Positions 27,616-36,226 of a stretch of DNA of 64,000 nt are shown piece after piece. A program made the position numbers and the translations under genes. The notes under the pieces are model-generated. The model was not told the origin of the DNA and searched no databases. It worked only from the letters and a program-made list of their open reading frames with translations. The stretch is from the NCBI RefSeq assembly GCF_018613835.1, contig NZ_JAGGPM010000012.1, forward strand, positions 1-64,000, in the 5' to 3' direction. Position 1 is the first letter of the stretch. Every line of letters starts with the position of its first letter. The DNA comes from Arthrobacter sp. ISL-5 (GTDB taxonomy: Bacteria > Actinomycetota > Actinomycetes > Actinomycetales > Micrococcaceae).

Positions 27616-28982
27616 CCGGACAAGCGGGAGTATTCCTCGTTGAGGGCATCAGAATCCGTTGCCTCCAGGGGAACGCCCTTTGTTTCCTTCACGAGGCTGG
27701 CGCCAATGAAGGAGATGACGCAGAGAGCCATGATGTAGATGCCGATTGAGCCTGACCAGCCCGAATCCTTGAGCAGCGCCTCGGCTATGAGCGGTGCGAA
27801 GGCTCCGCCGAGGATGGACCCCAGGGCGTAGCCGATTCCGATTCCCGAATAACGGACGCTGGCCGGGAACATTTCCGCGTACATGGCAGACATTGGTCCA
27901 TAGGAAAGCCCCAGGCCAACGGTCAGGACGAAGATTCCCACCCCGTACGCCCAGATGTTGCGGGTATCAATCAGCAGGAACATGGGAATCATCCACGCAA
28001 AGATGAGGACGTAGCCAACCTGGAAGGTCCGGACGCGGCCGATCCTGTCCGACAGAGCGCCGCCCAAAAGGGTGAAAATGAGCCAGCCAAAGGATGCAAG
28101 GAGGGTGGCCAGCAGCACCGGGGACGCTTCCATCTTCAGGGTCTTCTGCGCATACGATGACAGGAACGCGATCACGAGGTATCCGGCAGCGTTGTTGCCG
28201 ATGAAGATGACAGCGGCCAGCAGTACCTGCTTCTTGTTCGTCCGGAGCAGCTGTGCCAACGGGGTGGCCGATTCCCGCTTGCGTTCCACCATTTCCTTGA
28301 ATACCGGGCTCTCGGCCACGGCGGCACGGATGAAGTAGCCGACCACAATCAGGGCGACTGACAGCAGGAAGGGAACCCTCCAGCCCCATTCGAGGAACTG
28401 CTCAGGCGTCATGGAGAGCCGGAGCAGAAACAGCACCAGGGTCGCAATGATCATGCCGACGGGCACGCCGATCTGCGGGTAGGCACCCCAGAATCCCCGC
28501 TTGTCACGTGGGGCATGCTCCACTGCCATCAGGGCTGCGCCTCCCCACTCCCCGCCCGCCGAGAAGCCTTGCACAATGCGCAGGACCATCAGCAGGATGG
28601 GGGCCCAAACACCGATCTGGGCGTAGGTCGGGAGGAGGCCGATCAAGGCGGTGGATGCCCCCATCATGACCAAGGTGAGGACGAGCATGGCTTTCCGCCC
28701 CACCCGGTCACCGAGCCGTCCTGCAATCACCGCTCCCAGGGGGCGGAAGAAGAAGCTCACCCCGATGGTTGCCCACGAGACCAGTTGTGCGAGCCCGGGG
28801 CTGTCGGTATCCAGGGGCTTGAAGTAGAGGCTGGCGAAAACGACCCCTGCCGCCTGGGCGAAGATAAAGAAGTCGTACCATTCGATGGTGGTACCGACCA
28901 TGGTTCCGGCAACCACCCGGCGGTCGGCCTGGCTCATGCGCTGGCGGAGTACGGGCGCGGCTGTGCTTAGTGACGATGACAT
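27612..28982 (-). CDS. MHS-family aromatic acid transporter (candidate)
   Basis: A 456-residue major facilitator protein with about 12 helices and MHS motifs (GTTIEWYDFFIF, GRLGDRVGRKAML, RIVQGFSAGGEWGGA). It begins 6 bases after the flavin monooxygenase stop, so the two form an operon. That context makes a hydroxylated aromatic acid such as hydroxyphenylacetate or hydroxybenzoate the probable substrate, carried with protons. It converges on dtxR with a 4-base overlap. Confidence 0.87.
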   Translation of the reverse strand: MSSSLSTAAPVLRQRMSQADRRVVAGTMVGTTIEWYDFFIFAQAAGVVFASLYFKPLDTDSPGLAQLVSWATIGVSFFFRPLGAVIAGRLGDRVGRKAMLVLTLVMMGASTALIGLLPTYAQIGVWAPILLMVLRIVQGFSAGGEWGGAALMAVEHAPRDKRGFWGAYPQIGVPVGMIIATLVLFLLRLSMTPEQFLEWGWRVPFLLSVALIVVGYFIRAAVAESPVFKEMVERKRESATPLAQLLRTNKKQVLLAAVIFIGNNAAGYLVIAFLSSYAQKTLKMEASPVLLATLLASFGWLIFTLLGGALSDRIGRVRTFQVGYVLIFAWMIPMFLLIDTRNIWAYGVGIFVLTVGLGLSYGPMSAMYAEMFPASVRYSGIGIGYALGSILGGAFAPLIAEALLKDSGWSGSIGIYIMALCVISFIGASLVKETKGVPLEATDSDALNEEYSRLSG

Positions 28983-28988
28983 TGGATC

Positions 28989-30977
28989 TCAAGCTCCGTT
29001 GCTGATGAGGGTGGAGCCTGCGGTGGGTGCCGCGTTCAGCGCTTCGGGTCCGGTCGCCTCGGGCTGTCCTGTCCGCAGGAGGGGCGCGAAGAACGCGGCG
29101 AGCTCCGCCGTGGCCGTCAGGGGCAGGACGTTGGCCACGTACTGGTCCGGGCGCACCACCACCACCACGCCGCCGCGGTCGATGCCGCGCAGGTCGAAGA
29201 TGTCCGCCGCCGGATCGGTGGCGTAGACGTTCTCCAGGTAGGTGAGCCTGAACGGGCCCACTTCCGGCTTGAACGCCGCCGGCACGGCGCTTATATCGAG
29301 GTTCGTGTGGTCCTGCTGGTAGATGACCTTCACGTCGAACCAGGCGTCGCGGTCGGCGCCCGACGGCGTTGCGGCGAGCGGCGAGTCCGGCGCCTTCGCG
29401 ATCCACTCGGCAAAGTCGACGACGGGTGACGCGGTCGCCTGCTGTCCCGGTGCGGCCGCTGCTGCGTCCGCTGCTGCGTCCGCGAACACGTAGATCCGCC
29501 ACCGGCCGTCCGCCTTCGCCTGGTGGCCGAGCTGCAACGGGTTGGTGTCGCAGACCCGCACAACGGGCGCGGACTTGAAGCGCTTGCCGATGGTGAACCC
29601 GGTGGCCAGGTCCTGGTGCGCCGGCTCGCCGATGAGCACGGACGGGGCGTACTGGGTCATGAAGCCTGCCGGGAATTCGGCGGTGCTGACGTAGAAGTCC
29701 TCGAGCTCCGAGGGGTTCTCGAATTCCTCCGGCTTCTTCGCCATGAGCGTGGACCACTCCTTGTCGAAGTCGATGAGGTTCTTCGCGATGACCTGGCGCT
29801 CGGCCGAGTAGGTGGACAGCAGGCTCTCCGGGCTGCGGCCCTCGAGCACATGGCCGAGCTTCCAGCCCAGGTTGAAGCCGTCCTGCATGGAGACGTTCAT
29901 GCCCTGGCCGGCCTTGGCGCTGTGCGTGTGGCAGGCGTCGCCGGCGATGAACACCCGGGGCGTGCGGGTGCCCCGCTGCTCCGGCAGGACGTCGTCGAAC
30001 CGGTCGGTCAGGCGGTGGCCCACCTCGTACACGCTGTGCCAGGCGACGTTGCGGACGTCGAGCGTGTACGGGTGGAGGATGTCGTTCGCCTTGGCGATGA
30101 TCTGCTCGATGGTGGTGCTGCGGACGGCGCCCTTGTCATGGGGGTCCACTTCGCCCAGGTCGACGTACATGCGGAAGAGGTGGCCGCCTTCGCGCGGGAT
30201 CAGCAGGATGCTGCCGCCCTGGCCGGACTGGATGGCACATTTCAGGCGGATGTCCGGGAAGTCCGTGGCGGCAAGGACATCCATGACGCCCCAGGCATGG
30301 TTGGCCTGGTCGCCGGCGAGCGTGCAGCCGATCGACTCGCGCACCTTGCTCCGGGCGCCGTCAGCACCCACGACGTACTTGGCCCGGACGATGCGTTCGC
30401 GGCCTTCGTCGGGGCCGGCCGTGTGGAGCAGGGTCACGGCCACGGGGTACTCCCCCTCGCCGGTGACCTCCAGGCTGCGGAACTCATAGCCGTAGTCCGG
30501 TGACATGCGGGCAGGCGAATTCGCCATGAATTCGCCGAAGTAATCCAGAACCCGGGCCTGGTTGACGATCAGGTGCGGGAATTCACTGATGCCGGCAGGG
30601 TCGTCGACGGCGCGGGCGGCGCGGACGATGCGGGAGTGATCCGCGGGGTCCGGCTTCCAGAACGCCATTTCGGTGATGCGGTATGCCTCGGCGATGATCC
30701 GCTCGGCGAACCCGAACGCCTGGAAGGTCTCGACACTCCGGGCCTGAATGCCGTCGGCCTGGCCGATGGCGAGCCTTCCGGCCCGGCGCTCCACGATCCG
30801 CGTCGTGACGCCCGGGAACTGGGACAGCTGTGCGGCCGTGAGCATGCCCGCAGGCCCGGTGCCCACAATGAGCACGTCCAGTTCGTCGGGAAGCTGGGCG
30901 GGCCGATCAATGCCGACGCCGGCGGCCGGCTGGACTCGCGGGTCACCGGATACGTAACCGTGGTGGTGGAACTGCAC
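28989..30977 (-). CDS. FAD aromatic monooxygenase, MobA/phenol hydroxylase type
   Basis: A 662-residue flavoprotein hydroxylase. It has the FAD loop VLIVGTGPAGMLTAAQL, a GQADG substrate-loop motif, the second FAD motif FIAGDACHTHSAKAGQGMNVSMQDGFNLGWKL, and a C-terminal thioredoxin-like dimerisation domain as in phenol 2-monooxygenase. From memory it resembles 3-hydroxybenzoate 4-monooxygenase (MobA) closely, including the MQFH start. It is divergent from the homoprotocatechuate operon, so the physiological substrate may be 3- or 4-hydroxyphenylacetate, hydroxylated to homoprotocatechuate. There is no HpaB/HpaC-type hydroxylase in the window. Confidence 0.88.
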   Translation of the reverse strand: MQFHHHGYVSGDPRVQPAAGVGIDRPAQLPDELDVLIVGTGPAGMLTAAQLSQFPGVTTRIVERRAGRLAIGQADGIQARSVETFQAFGFAERIIAEAYRITEMAFWKPDPADHSRIVRAARAVDDPAGISEFPHLIVNQARVLDYFGEFMANSPARMSPDYGYEFRSLEVTGEGEYPVAVTLLHTAGPDEGRERIVRAKYVVGADGARSKVRESIGCTLAGDQANHAWGVMDVLAATDFPDIRLKCAIQSGQGGSILLIPREGGHLFRMYVDLGEVDPHDKGAVRSTTIEQIIAKANDILHPYTLDVRNVAWHSVYEVGHRLTDRFDDVLPEQRGTRTPRVFIAGDACHTHSAKAGQGMNVSMQDGFNLGWKLGHVLEGRSPESLLSTYSAERQVIAKNLIDFDKEWSTLMAKKPEEFENPSELEDFYVSTAEFPAGFMTQYAPSVLIGEPAHQDLATGFTIGKRFKSAPVVRVCDTNPLQLGHQAKADGRWRIYVFADAAADAAAAAPGQQATASPVVDFAEWIAKAPDSPLAATPSGADRDAWFDVKVIYQQDHTNLDISAVPAAFKPEVGPFRLTYLENVYATDPAADIFDLRGIDRGGVVVVVRPDQYVANVLPLTATAELAAFFAPLLRTGQPEATGPEALNAAPTAGSTLISNGA

Positions 30978-31022
30978 GGGCTTTCCTCACTTCGTTGTGT
31001 GGCTGTGTATCGCCATTCTGTG

Positions 31023-31055
31023 TTCGATATTAGAACTGCCAGTTCCAATATCGAA
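31023..31055. promoter_or_regulatory. 33-bp near-perfect palindrome in the monooxygenase/hpa divergent promoter
   Basis: Arms TTCGATATTAGAACT and AGTTCCAATATCGAA match at 14 of 15 bases around GCC. The centre is about 60 bases upstream of the monooxygenase start and 160 upstream of the FAH-RraA gene. Strong operator candidate; which regulator binds is not clear. Confidence 0.78.
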
Positions 31056-31164
31056 ACTTGATCGTTGATCCAGAACTGTACGCCAAATATGACGTGGGTT
31101 ACAAGTGCCCCGAAAGTCCTTGCAAAACAGGGGTTGACGCCCCGCACTTCCTGAGTAATAGTTT

Positions 31165-31174
31165 TCGTATACGA
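31165..31174 (+). promoter_or_regulatory. GntR-type operator TCGTATACGA at the hpa promoter
   Basis: A perfect 10-bp palindrome centred on GTATAC, followed by a further TCGTA half site at 31177-31181. FadR/VanR-type GntR regulators commonly bind T-N-GTATAC-N-A. It lies 26 bases before the TTG start of the operon that also encodes a GntR protein. Confidence 0.65.
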
Positions 31175-31199
31175 TTTCGTACTCGATGAGGAGTAACTC

Positions 31200-32720
31200 T
31201 TGGAACAGGTCACCGACCACATCCTGGCCGCGGCCCGCAAGGTCATCGCGGTGCACATCAACTACCCCAGCCGGGCAGCCCAGCGCGGCCGCACACCGGA
31301 GCAGCCCTCCTACTTCCTGAAGCCATCGTCCTCCCTGGCAACCGGCTCGGCGGAAGCCCCGTCAACGGTGGAACGCCCGGCCGGCTGCGAACTCCTCGGC
31401 TACGAAGGCGAGATCGCCCTGATCATCGGCAAGCCGGCCCGCCGCGTCGGCATCGAGGACGCCTGGAGCCACGTCGAGTGGGTCACGGCCAGCAACGACC
31501 TCGGCGTCTACGACCTCCGCTACGCGGACAAGGGCTCCAACCTGCGGTCCAAGGGCGGCGACGGCTTCACGCCCGTGGGCCCGGGACTGATCGCCGCGGA
31601 TGCCGTGGATCCCGCGAAACTCCGGATCCGCACCTGGCACAACGGCGAACTGGTCCAGGACGACACCACCGAAGACCTCCTCTTCCCGTTCGCCCGGCTC
31701 ATCGCCGACCTCTCGCAGCTGCTCACGCTCGAAGAGGGCGACATCATCCTCACCGGCACCCCGGCCGGCGCCTCCGTGGCCAAGCCGGGCGACGTCGTCG
31801 AGGTTGAGGTCAGCACCAGTACGACGACGGCGGACGCCACCGCTTCCGGCCTCTCCACCGGCCGCCTGGTCACCCGGGTGAAGGAAGGCACGGCGGCGTT
31901 CGCCGACTTCGGCGCCCGGCCCAAGACCGATGACCTGCAGCGGGAGGAAGCCTACGGCTCCCGGGAAGCGGCCGGCCTTGCCGCGGTGGAGGCCGCCGCC
32001 GTCGGGCCTGTCCTGACCCCTGAACTGAAGGCCAAGCTGGAAAGCGTCTGCACCGCCACCTTGTCCTCCCAGCTGCGCAAGCGCGGCCTGAACAACGTCA
32101 GCATCGACGGCCTCACCTCCACCCGCCCGGACAAACGGATCGTGGGCCTGGCCCGGACCCTGCGCTACGTGCCCAACCGCGAGGACCTCTTCAAGACCCA
32201 CGGCGGCGGCTTCAACGCCCAGAAAAAGGCAATCGACTCGGTCAACGCGGGCGAGATCCTGGTGATGGAGGCGCGCGGCGAGAAGGGCACCGGCACCATC
32301 GGCGACATCCTGGCCCTCCGCGCCCAGGTCCGCGGCGCCGCAGCCATCATCACCGACGGCGGCGTGCGCGACTTCGCCGCGGTGGCCGCCATGGACATGC
32401 CCACGTACTACGCCAACCCGCATCCCGCGGTCCTGGGGCGCCGGCACATCCCGTGGGACACGGACATCACCATCGCCTGCGGCGGCACCACCGTGCAGCC
32501 GGGGGACATCATCGTGGCGGATGCGGACGGCATCCTGGTCATCCCGCCGGCCCTCGCCGAAGAGCTCGCGGACGATTCGATCGCGCAGGAACGCGAGGAA
32601 GTCTTCATCGCCGAGATGGTGGAACAGGGCCACAGCGTCGACGGGCTCTACCCGCTGAACGCGGAATGGCGCATTAAGTACGAGGAATGGGAAGCAATGG
32701 GAAACGGACAAAGCCAATGA
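31200..32720 (+). CDS. FAH-domain / RraA-like fusion, homoprotocatechuate pathway isomerase-decarboxylase
   Basis: A 506-residue protein with a TTG start after GAGGAG. Residues ~1-240 are a fumarylacetoacetate hydrolase-fold domain of HpaG type (GYEGEIALIIGKPARR, ASNDLGVYDLR, LTGTPAG). Residues ~275-490 are an RraA/HMG-aldolase-like domain (GEILVMEARGEKGTGTIGDILALRAQVRG, then TDGGVRD with the metal-binding Asp). Enterobacterial HpaG has two FAH halves that decarboxylate then isomerise the 5-carboxymethyl-2-oxo-hexenedioate intermediate. Here the second FAH half is replaced by RraA, a family with known oxaloacetate decarboxylase activity. First gene of the hpa operon; its stop overlaps the gntR start by 4 bases. 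Confidence 0.88.
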   Translation: MEQVTDHILAAARKVIAVHINYPSRAAQRGRTPEQPSYFLKPSSSLATGSAEAPSTVERPAGCELLGYEGEIALIIGKPARRVGIEDAWSHVEWVTASNDLGVYDLRYADKGSNLRSKGGDGFTPVGPGLIAADAVDPAKLRIRTWHNGELVQDDTTEDLLFPFARLIADLSQLLTLEEGDIILTGTPAGASVAKPGDVVEVEVSTSTTTADATASGLSTGRLVTRVKEGTAAFADFGARPKTDDLQREEAYGSREAAGLAAVEAAAVGPVLTPELKAKLESVCTATLSSQLRKRGLNNVSIDGLTSTRPDKRIVGLARTLRYVPNREDLFKTHGGGFNAQKKAIDSVNAGEILVMEARGEKGTGTIGDILALRAQVRGAAAIITDGGVRDFAAVAAMDMPTYYANPHPAVLGRRHIPWDTDITIACGGTTVQPGDIIVADADGILVIPPALAEELADDSIAQEREEVFIAEMVEQGHSVDGLYPLNAEWRIKYEEWEAMGNGQSQ

Positions 32721-33415
32721 CTGAGACTGTCACAGCCGCGGGTACCAGCACCGGCAGCAAGTCGGAGCAGGCCTACGCCGCCGTCAAGGCCCGGATCATC
32801 GACGGCGCCTACTCCCCCGGCTACCGGCTGGTGCTGGCCAAGATCGCCGAGGACCTGGGCGTCAGCGTGGTCCCGGTCCGGGAAGCCATCCGGCGGCTCG
32901 AAGCCGAGGGCCTGGTGAAGTTCGAGCGGAACGTCGGCGCCACCGTGTCCGGCATCGACCCCACCGAGTACCTGTACACCATGCAGACGCTGAGCATCAT
33001 CGAGGGCGCGGCCACGGCGCTGTCCGCCCCGCTGATCGGTGAGGCTGACATCGCCCGGGCACGTGCCGTGAACGCGGAGATGCGCGACTGCCTGCAGCAT
33101 TTCGATCCGGTCCGCTTCACCCAGCTGAACCAGGACTTCCACAGCGTCCTGTTCGAGCACTGCCCCAACCCGCACATCCTGGACCTCGTCCACCGCGGCT
33201 GGAACCGCCTCGCCGCCCTGCGCTCCTCCACGTTCCGCTTCGTCCCCGGACGCGCGCACCAGTCCGTGGACGAACACGAAGCCCTGCTCCGGCTCATCGA
33301 AACCGGTGCCAGCGCCGACGACATAGAAAAAGCAGCCCGACTCCACCGCAGCGCCACCCTGGACGCCTATCTCGCCCAGGCCGCAGCAACCGACCACCAC
33401 ACCCCGCAGCAGTAA
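32717..33415 (+). CDS. GntR-family (FCD domain) regulator of the hpa operon
   Basis: A 232-residue regulator with a winged helix (about 12-78; LVLAKIAEDLGVSVVPVREAIRRLEAEGLV) and an FCD effector domain with metal-site residues (RFTQLNQDFHSVLFEHC, SVDEHEALL). Start ATG overlaps the previous stop (ATGA). Embedded in the operon, it is probably an autoregulated repressor released by homoprotocatechuate or a ring-cleavage product. TCGTATACGA upstream of the operon is a candidate site. Confidence 0.9.
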   Translation: MTETVTAAGTSTGSKSEQAYAAVKARIIDGAYSPGYRLVLAKIAEDLGVSVVPVREAIRRLEAEGLVKFERNVGATVSGIDPTEYLYTMQTLSIIEGAATALSAPLIGEADIARARAVNAEMRDCLQHFDPVRFTQLNQDFHSVLFEHCPNPHILDLVHRGWNRLAALRSSTFRFVPGRAHQSVDEHEALLRLIETGASADDIEKAARLHRSATLDAYLAQAAATDHHTPQQ

Positions 33416-33424
33416 GGAAAAACA

Positions 33425-34939
33425 ATGACGTTCACTGCAGAGGCAGCCAAAACCCACTACCGCCCCCAGGACCTGCCCACCCACATCCAGCACTACATCA
33501 ACGGCGAATTCGTTGACTCGGTGGGCGGCAGGACCTTCGACGTCCTGGACCCAGTGTCCAACGAAAACTACGCCACCGCCGCGGCCGGCCAGAAGGAGGA
33601 CATCGACCTCGCCGTCGCCGCCGCCCGCGAAGCGTTCGTGAACGGCCCGTGGCCGAAGATGAAGCCGCGCGAACGTGCCCGTGTCCTGAACAGGATTGCC
33701 GACGCCGTCGAGGCCCAGGAAGAGCGCCTCGCCGAACTCGAGACCTTCGACACCGGCCTGCCCATCACCCAGGCAAAGGGCCAGGCGCTGCGCGCGGCGG
33801 AGAACTTCCGCTTCTTCGCGGACCTGATCGTGGCCCAGTTCGACGACGCCATGAAGGTCCCCGGCTCGCAGATCAACTACGTGAACCGCAAGCCGATCGG
33901 CGTCGCCGGCCTGATCACCCCCTGGAACACGCCCTTCATGCTGGAGTCCTGGAAGCTCGCCCCGGCCCTGGCCACCGGCAACACCGTGGTCCTCAAGCCG
34001 GCCGAGTTCACCCCGCTCTCGGCCTCGCTGTGGGCGCAGATCTTCAAGGACGCGGGCCTGCCGGACGGCGTCTTCAACCTGGTGAACGGCCTCGGCGAGG
34101 AGGCCGGCGACGCCCTGGTCAAGCACCCGGACGTGCCGCTGATCTCCTTCACCGGCGAGACCACCACGGGCCAGACGATCTTCCGCAACGCCGCCGCGAA
34201 CCTCAAGGGCCTGTCCATGGAGCTCGGCGGCAAGTCCCCGTGCGTCGTGTTCGCCGACGCCGACCTCGACGCCGCGATCGACTCCGCCCTGTTCGGCGTC
34301 TTCTCGCTCAACGGCGAGCGCTGCACGGCCGGCTCCCGCATCCTCGTGGAACGCGCCATCTACGACGAGTTCTGCGAGAAGTACGCCGCCCGCGCGAAGA
34401 ACATCGTCGTCGGCGATCCCCACGACCCCAAGACGCAGGTGGGCGCCCTGGTCCACCCCGAGCACTACGAAAAGGTGGCGTCCTACGTGGAGATCGGCAA
34501 GTCCGAGGGCCGGCTGCTGGCCGGCGGCGGCCGCCCGGAGCACCTCCCGGAAGGCAACTACATCGCCCCCACGGTATTTGCCGACGTCGCCCCGGACGCG
34601 CGGATCTTCCAAGAGGAGATCTTCGGCCCGGTCGTCGCCATCACGCCGTTCGAGAACGACGACGAAGCCCTCGCCTTGGCGAACAACACCAAGTACGGCC
34701 TGGCGGCCTACATCTGGACCCAGAACCTGACCCGGGCCCACAACTTCTCGCAGAACGTCGAGGCCGGCATGGTGTGGCTGAACAGCCACAACGTCCGCGA
34801 CCTCCGCACCCCGTTCGGCGGCGTCAAGGCCTCCGGCCTGGGCCACGAGGGCGGCTACCGTTCCATCGATTTCTACACCGACCAGCAGGCCGTGCACATC
34901 ACGCTCGGCACCGTCCACACCCCTAAATTCGGCGCCTGA
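33425..34939 (+). CDS. hpaE: 5-carboxymethyl-2-hydroxymuconate semialdehyde dehydrogenase
   Basis: A 504-residue aldehyde dehydrogenase with catalytic Cys in NGERCTAGSR, Glu in MELGGKSPC, and ITPWNTPFMLESWKLAPALA typical of HpaE. It oxidises the semialdehyde from HpaD ring cleavage to 5-carboxymethyl-2-hydroxymuconate using NAD. It lies 9 bases after gntR and is followed by a long hairpin before hpaD. Substrate assignment rests on family resemblance and the complete surrounding pathway. Confidence 0.92.
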   Translation: MTFTAEAAKTHYRPQDLPTHIQHYINGEFVDSVGGRTFDVLDPVSNENYATAAAGQKEDIDLAVAAAREAFVNGPWPKMKPRERARVLNRIADAVEAQEERLAELETFDTGLPITQAKGQALRAAENFRFFADLIVAQFDDAMKVPGSQINYVNRKPIGVAGLITPWNTPFMLESWKLAPALATGNTVVLKPAEFTPLSASLWAQIFKDAGLPDGVFNLVNGLGEEAGDALVKHPDVPLISFTGETTTGQTIFRNAAANLKGLSMELGGKSPCVVFADADLDAAIDSALFGVFSLNGERCTAGSRILVERAIYDEFCEKYAARAKNIVVGDPHDPKTQVGALVHPEHYEKVASYVEIGKSEGRLLAGGGRPEHLPEGNYIAPTVFADVAPDARIFQEEIFGPVVAITPFENDDEALALANNTKYGLAAYIWTQNLTRAHNFSQNVEAGMVWLNSHNVRDLRTPFGGVKASGLGHEGGYRSIDFYTDQQAVHITLGTVHTPKFGA

Positions 34940-34948
34940 GGCCGGCTG

Positions 34949-35016
34949 GCCCAACTAGCTCGCAATTGTGGTCGTTCTGAGCCTCCAAAACGACATCTAC
35001 TGCGAGTCAGTTGGGC
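34949..35016. repeat. 68-bp long hairpin between hpaE and hpaD
   Basis: The arms begin GCCCAACT and end AGTTGGGC, with paired inner blocks CTCGCA/TGCGAG and GTCGTT/AACGAC; the full arms are about 33 bases with several mismatches. It lies inside the operon, 43 bases before hpaD. It looks like a dispersed actinobacterial hairpin element that may attenuate or process the message. Confidence 0.82.
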
Positions 35017-35059
35017 GGACGGCACCCAAACAGACCCCTTTCAACGAAGAGAGAATCCC

Positions 35060-36136
35060 ATGAACAACATCATCCCCAAGCCCTCCGTTCCGGCGCCGGA
35101 CATCGTCCGCTGCGCGTACCTGGAGCTCGTGGTCACTGACCTCGCCAAGTCCCGCGAGTTCTACGTTGATGTCCTCGGCCTGCACGTCACCGAGGAAGAC
35201 GAGAACACCATCTACCTTCGGTCCCTGGAAGAATTCATCCACCACAACCTCGTGCTGCGGAAGGGTCCCGTGGCGGCCGCTGCGGCGTTCGCGTACCGGG
35301 TGAAGTCCCCCGCAGAGGTGGACGCCGCCGAGGCGTACTACAAGGAGCTCGGCTGCCGCACCGAGCGCCGCAAGGAAGGCTTCACCAAGGGCATCGGAGA
35401 CTCGGTCCGCGTGGAGGACCCGCTGGGCTTCCCCTACGAGTTCTTCTACGAGACGGAGCACGTGGAGCGCCTCACCCAGCGCTACGACCTCTACTCCGCC
35501 GGCGAGCTGGTCCGGCTGGACCACTTCAACCAGGTCACCCCGGACGTGCCCCGCGGCCGGAAGTACCTGGAGGACCTCGGCTTCCGCGTCTCCGAAGACA
35601 TCCAGGATTCCGACGGCGTCACGTACGCCGTGTGGATGCACCGGAAGCAGACCGTGCACGACACCGCACTGACCGGAGGCAACGGCCCGCGCCTGCACCA
35701 CATTGCCTTCGCCACGCACGAGAAGCACAACATCATCCAGATCTGCGACAAGATGGGCGCCCTGCGCATCTCGGACCGGATCGAACGCGGCCCCGGCCGG
35801 CACGGAGTGTCCAACGCGTTCTACCTCTACATCCTGGACCCGGACGGCCACCGCATCGAGATCTACACCCAGGACTACTACACCGGCGACCCCGACAACC
35901 CTGTGGTGACCTGGGACGTGCACGACAACCAGCGGCGCGACTGGTGGGGCAACCCGGTTGTCCCGTCCTGGTACACCGAGGCCTCCCTCGTGCTGGACCT
36001 GGACGGCAATCCCCAGCCGGTCATCGAACGCCAGGAAAAGAGCGAAATGGCTGTCACGGTCGGAGCAGACGGCTTCTCCTACACCCGCAAGGAGGGCTCG
36101 GACGCGGAGGGCTTCAAGCTCGGGGCGCAGGTCTAG
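35060..36136 (+). CDS. hpaD: Homoprotocatechuate 2,3-dioxygenase (3,4-dihydroxyphenylacetate 2,3-dioxygenase)
   Basis: A 358-residue extradiol ring-cleavage enzyme made of vicinal-oxygen-chelate repeats. It opens 3,4-dihydroxyphenylacetate with O2 to 5-carboxymethyl-2-hydroxymuconate semialdehyde. Metal ligands His155, His214 and Glu267 and second-sphere Trp192, His200, Arg243, Tyr257 and Arg293 all fall at the numbering of the Arthrobacter (Mn) and Brevibacterium (Fe) enzymes. The A. globiformis homologue (MndD) uses Mn(II), so manganese is likely here, but the ligands do not distinguish the two metals. The start follows AAGAGAG. Confidence 0.97.
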   Translation: MNNIIPKPSVPAPDIVRCAYLELVVTDLAKSREFYVDVLGLHVTEEDENTIYLRSLEEFIHHNLVLRKGPVAAAAAFAYRVKSPAEVDAAEAYYKELGCRTERRKEGFTKGIGDSVRVEDPLGFPYEFFYETEHVERLTQRYDLYSAGELVRLDHFNQVTPDVPRGRKYLEDLGFRVSEDIQDSDGVTYAVWMHRKQTVHDTALTGGNGPRLHHIAFATHEKHNIIQICDKMGALRISDRIERGPGRHGVSNAFYLYILDPDGHRIEIYTQDYYTGDPDNPVVTWDVHDNQRRDWWGNPVVPSWYTEASLVLDLDGNPQPVIERQEKSEMAVTVGADGFSYTRKEGSDAEGFKLGAQV

Positions 36137-36226
36137 CGTGCCGGCGCGGCCGGTCCCGCACCGCCAGGTGCCGGACCGGCCGCCTATCCCCACGAACTAT
36201 CTGCCCGACCATTGAGGAGCGCACGA

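Noticed and set aside
32648..34954. 768-codon minus-strand open frame
   Set aside because: Antisense to gntR and hpaE with Gly/Val/Asp/Arg-rich content typical of shadows of Actinobacterial genes. No domain is visible.
34949..35016. tRNA or small structured RNA gene
   Set aside because: The simple two-arm hairpin has no cloverleaf, no T-loop motif and matches a dispersed repeat type.
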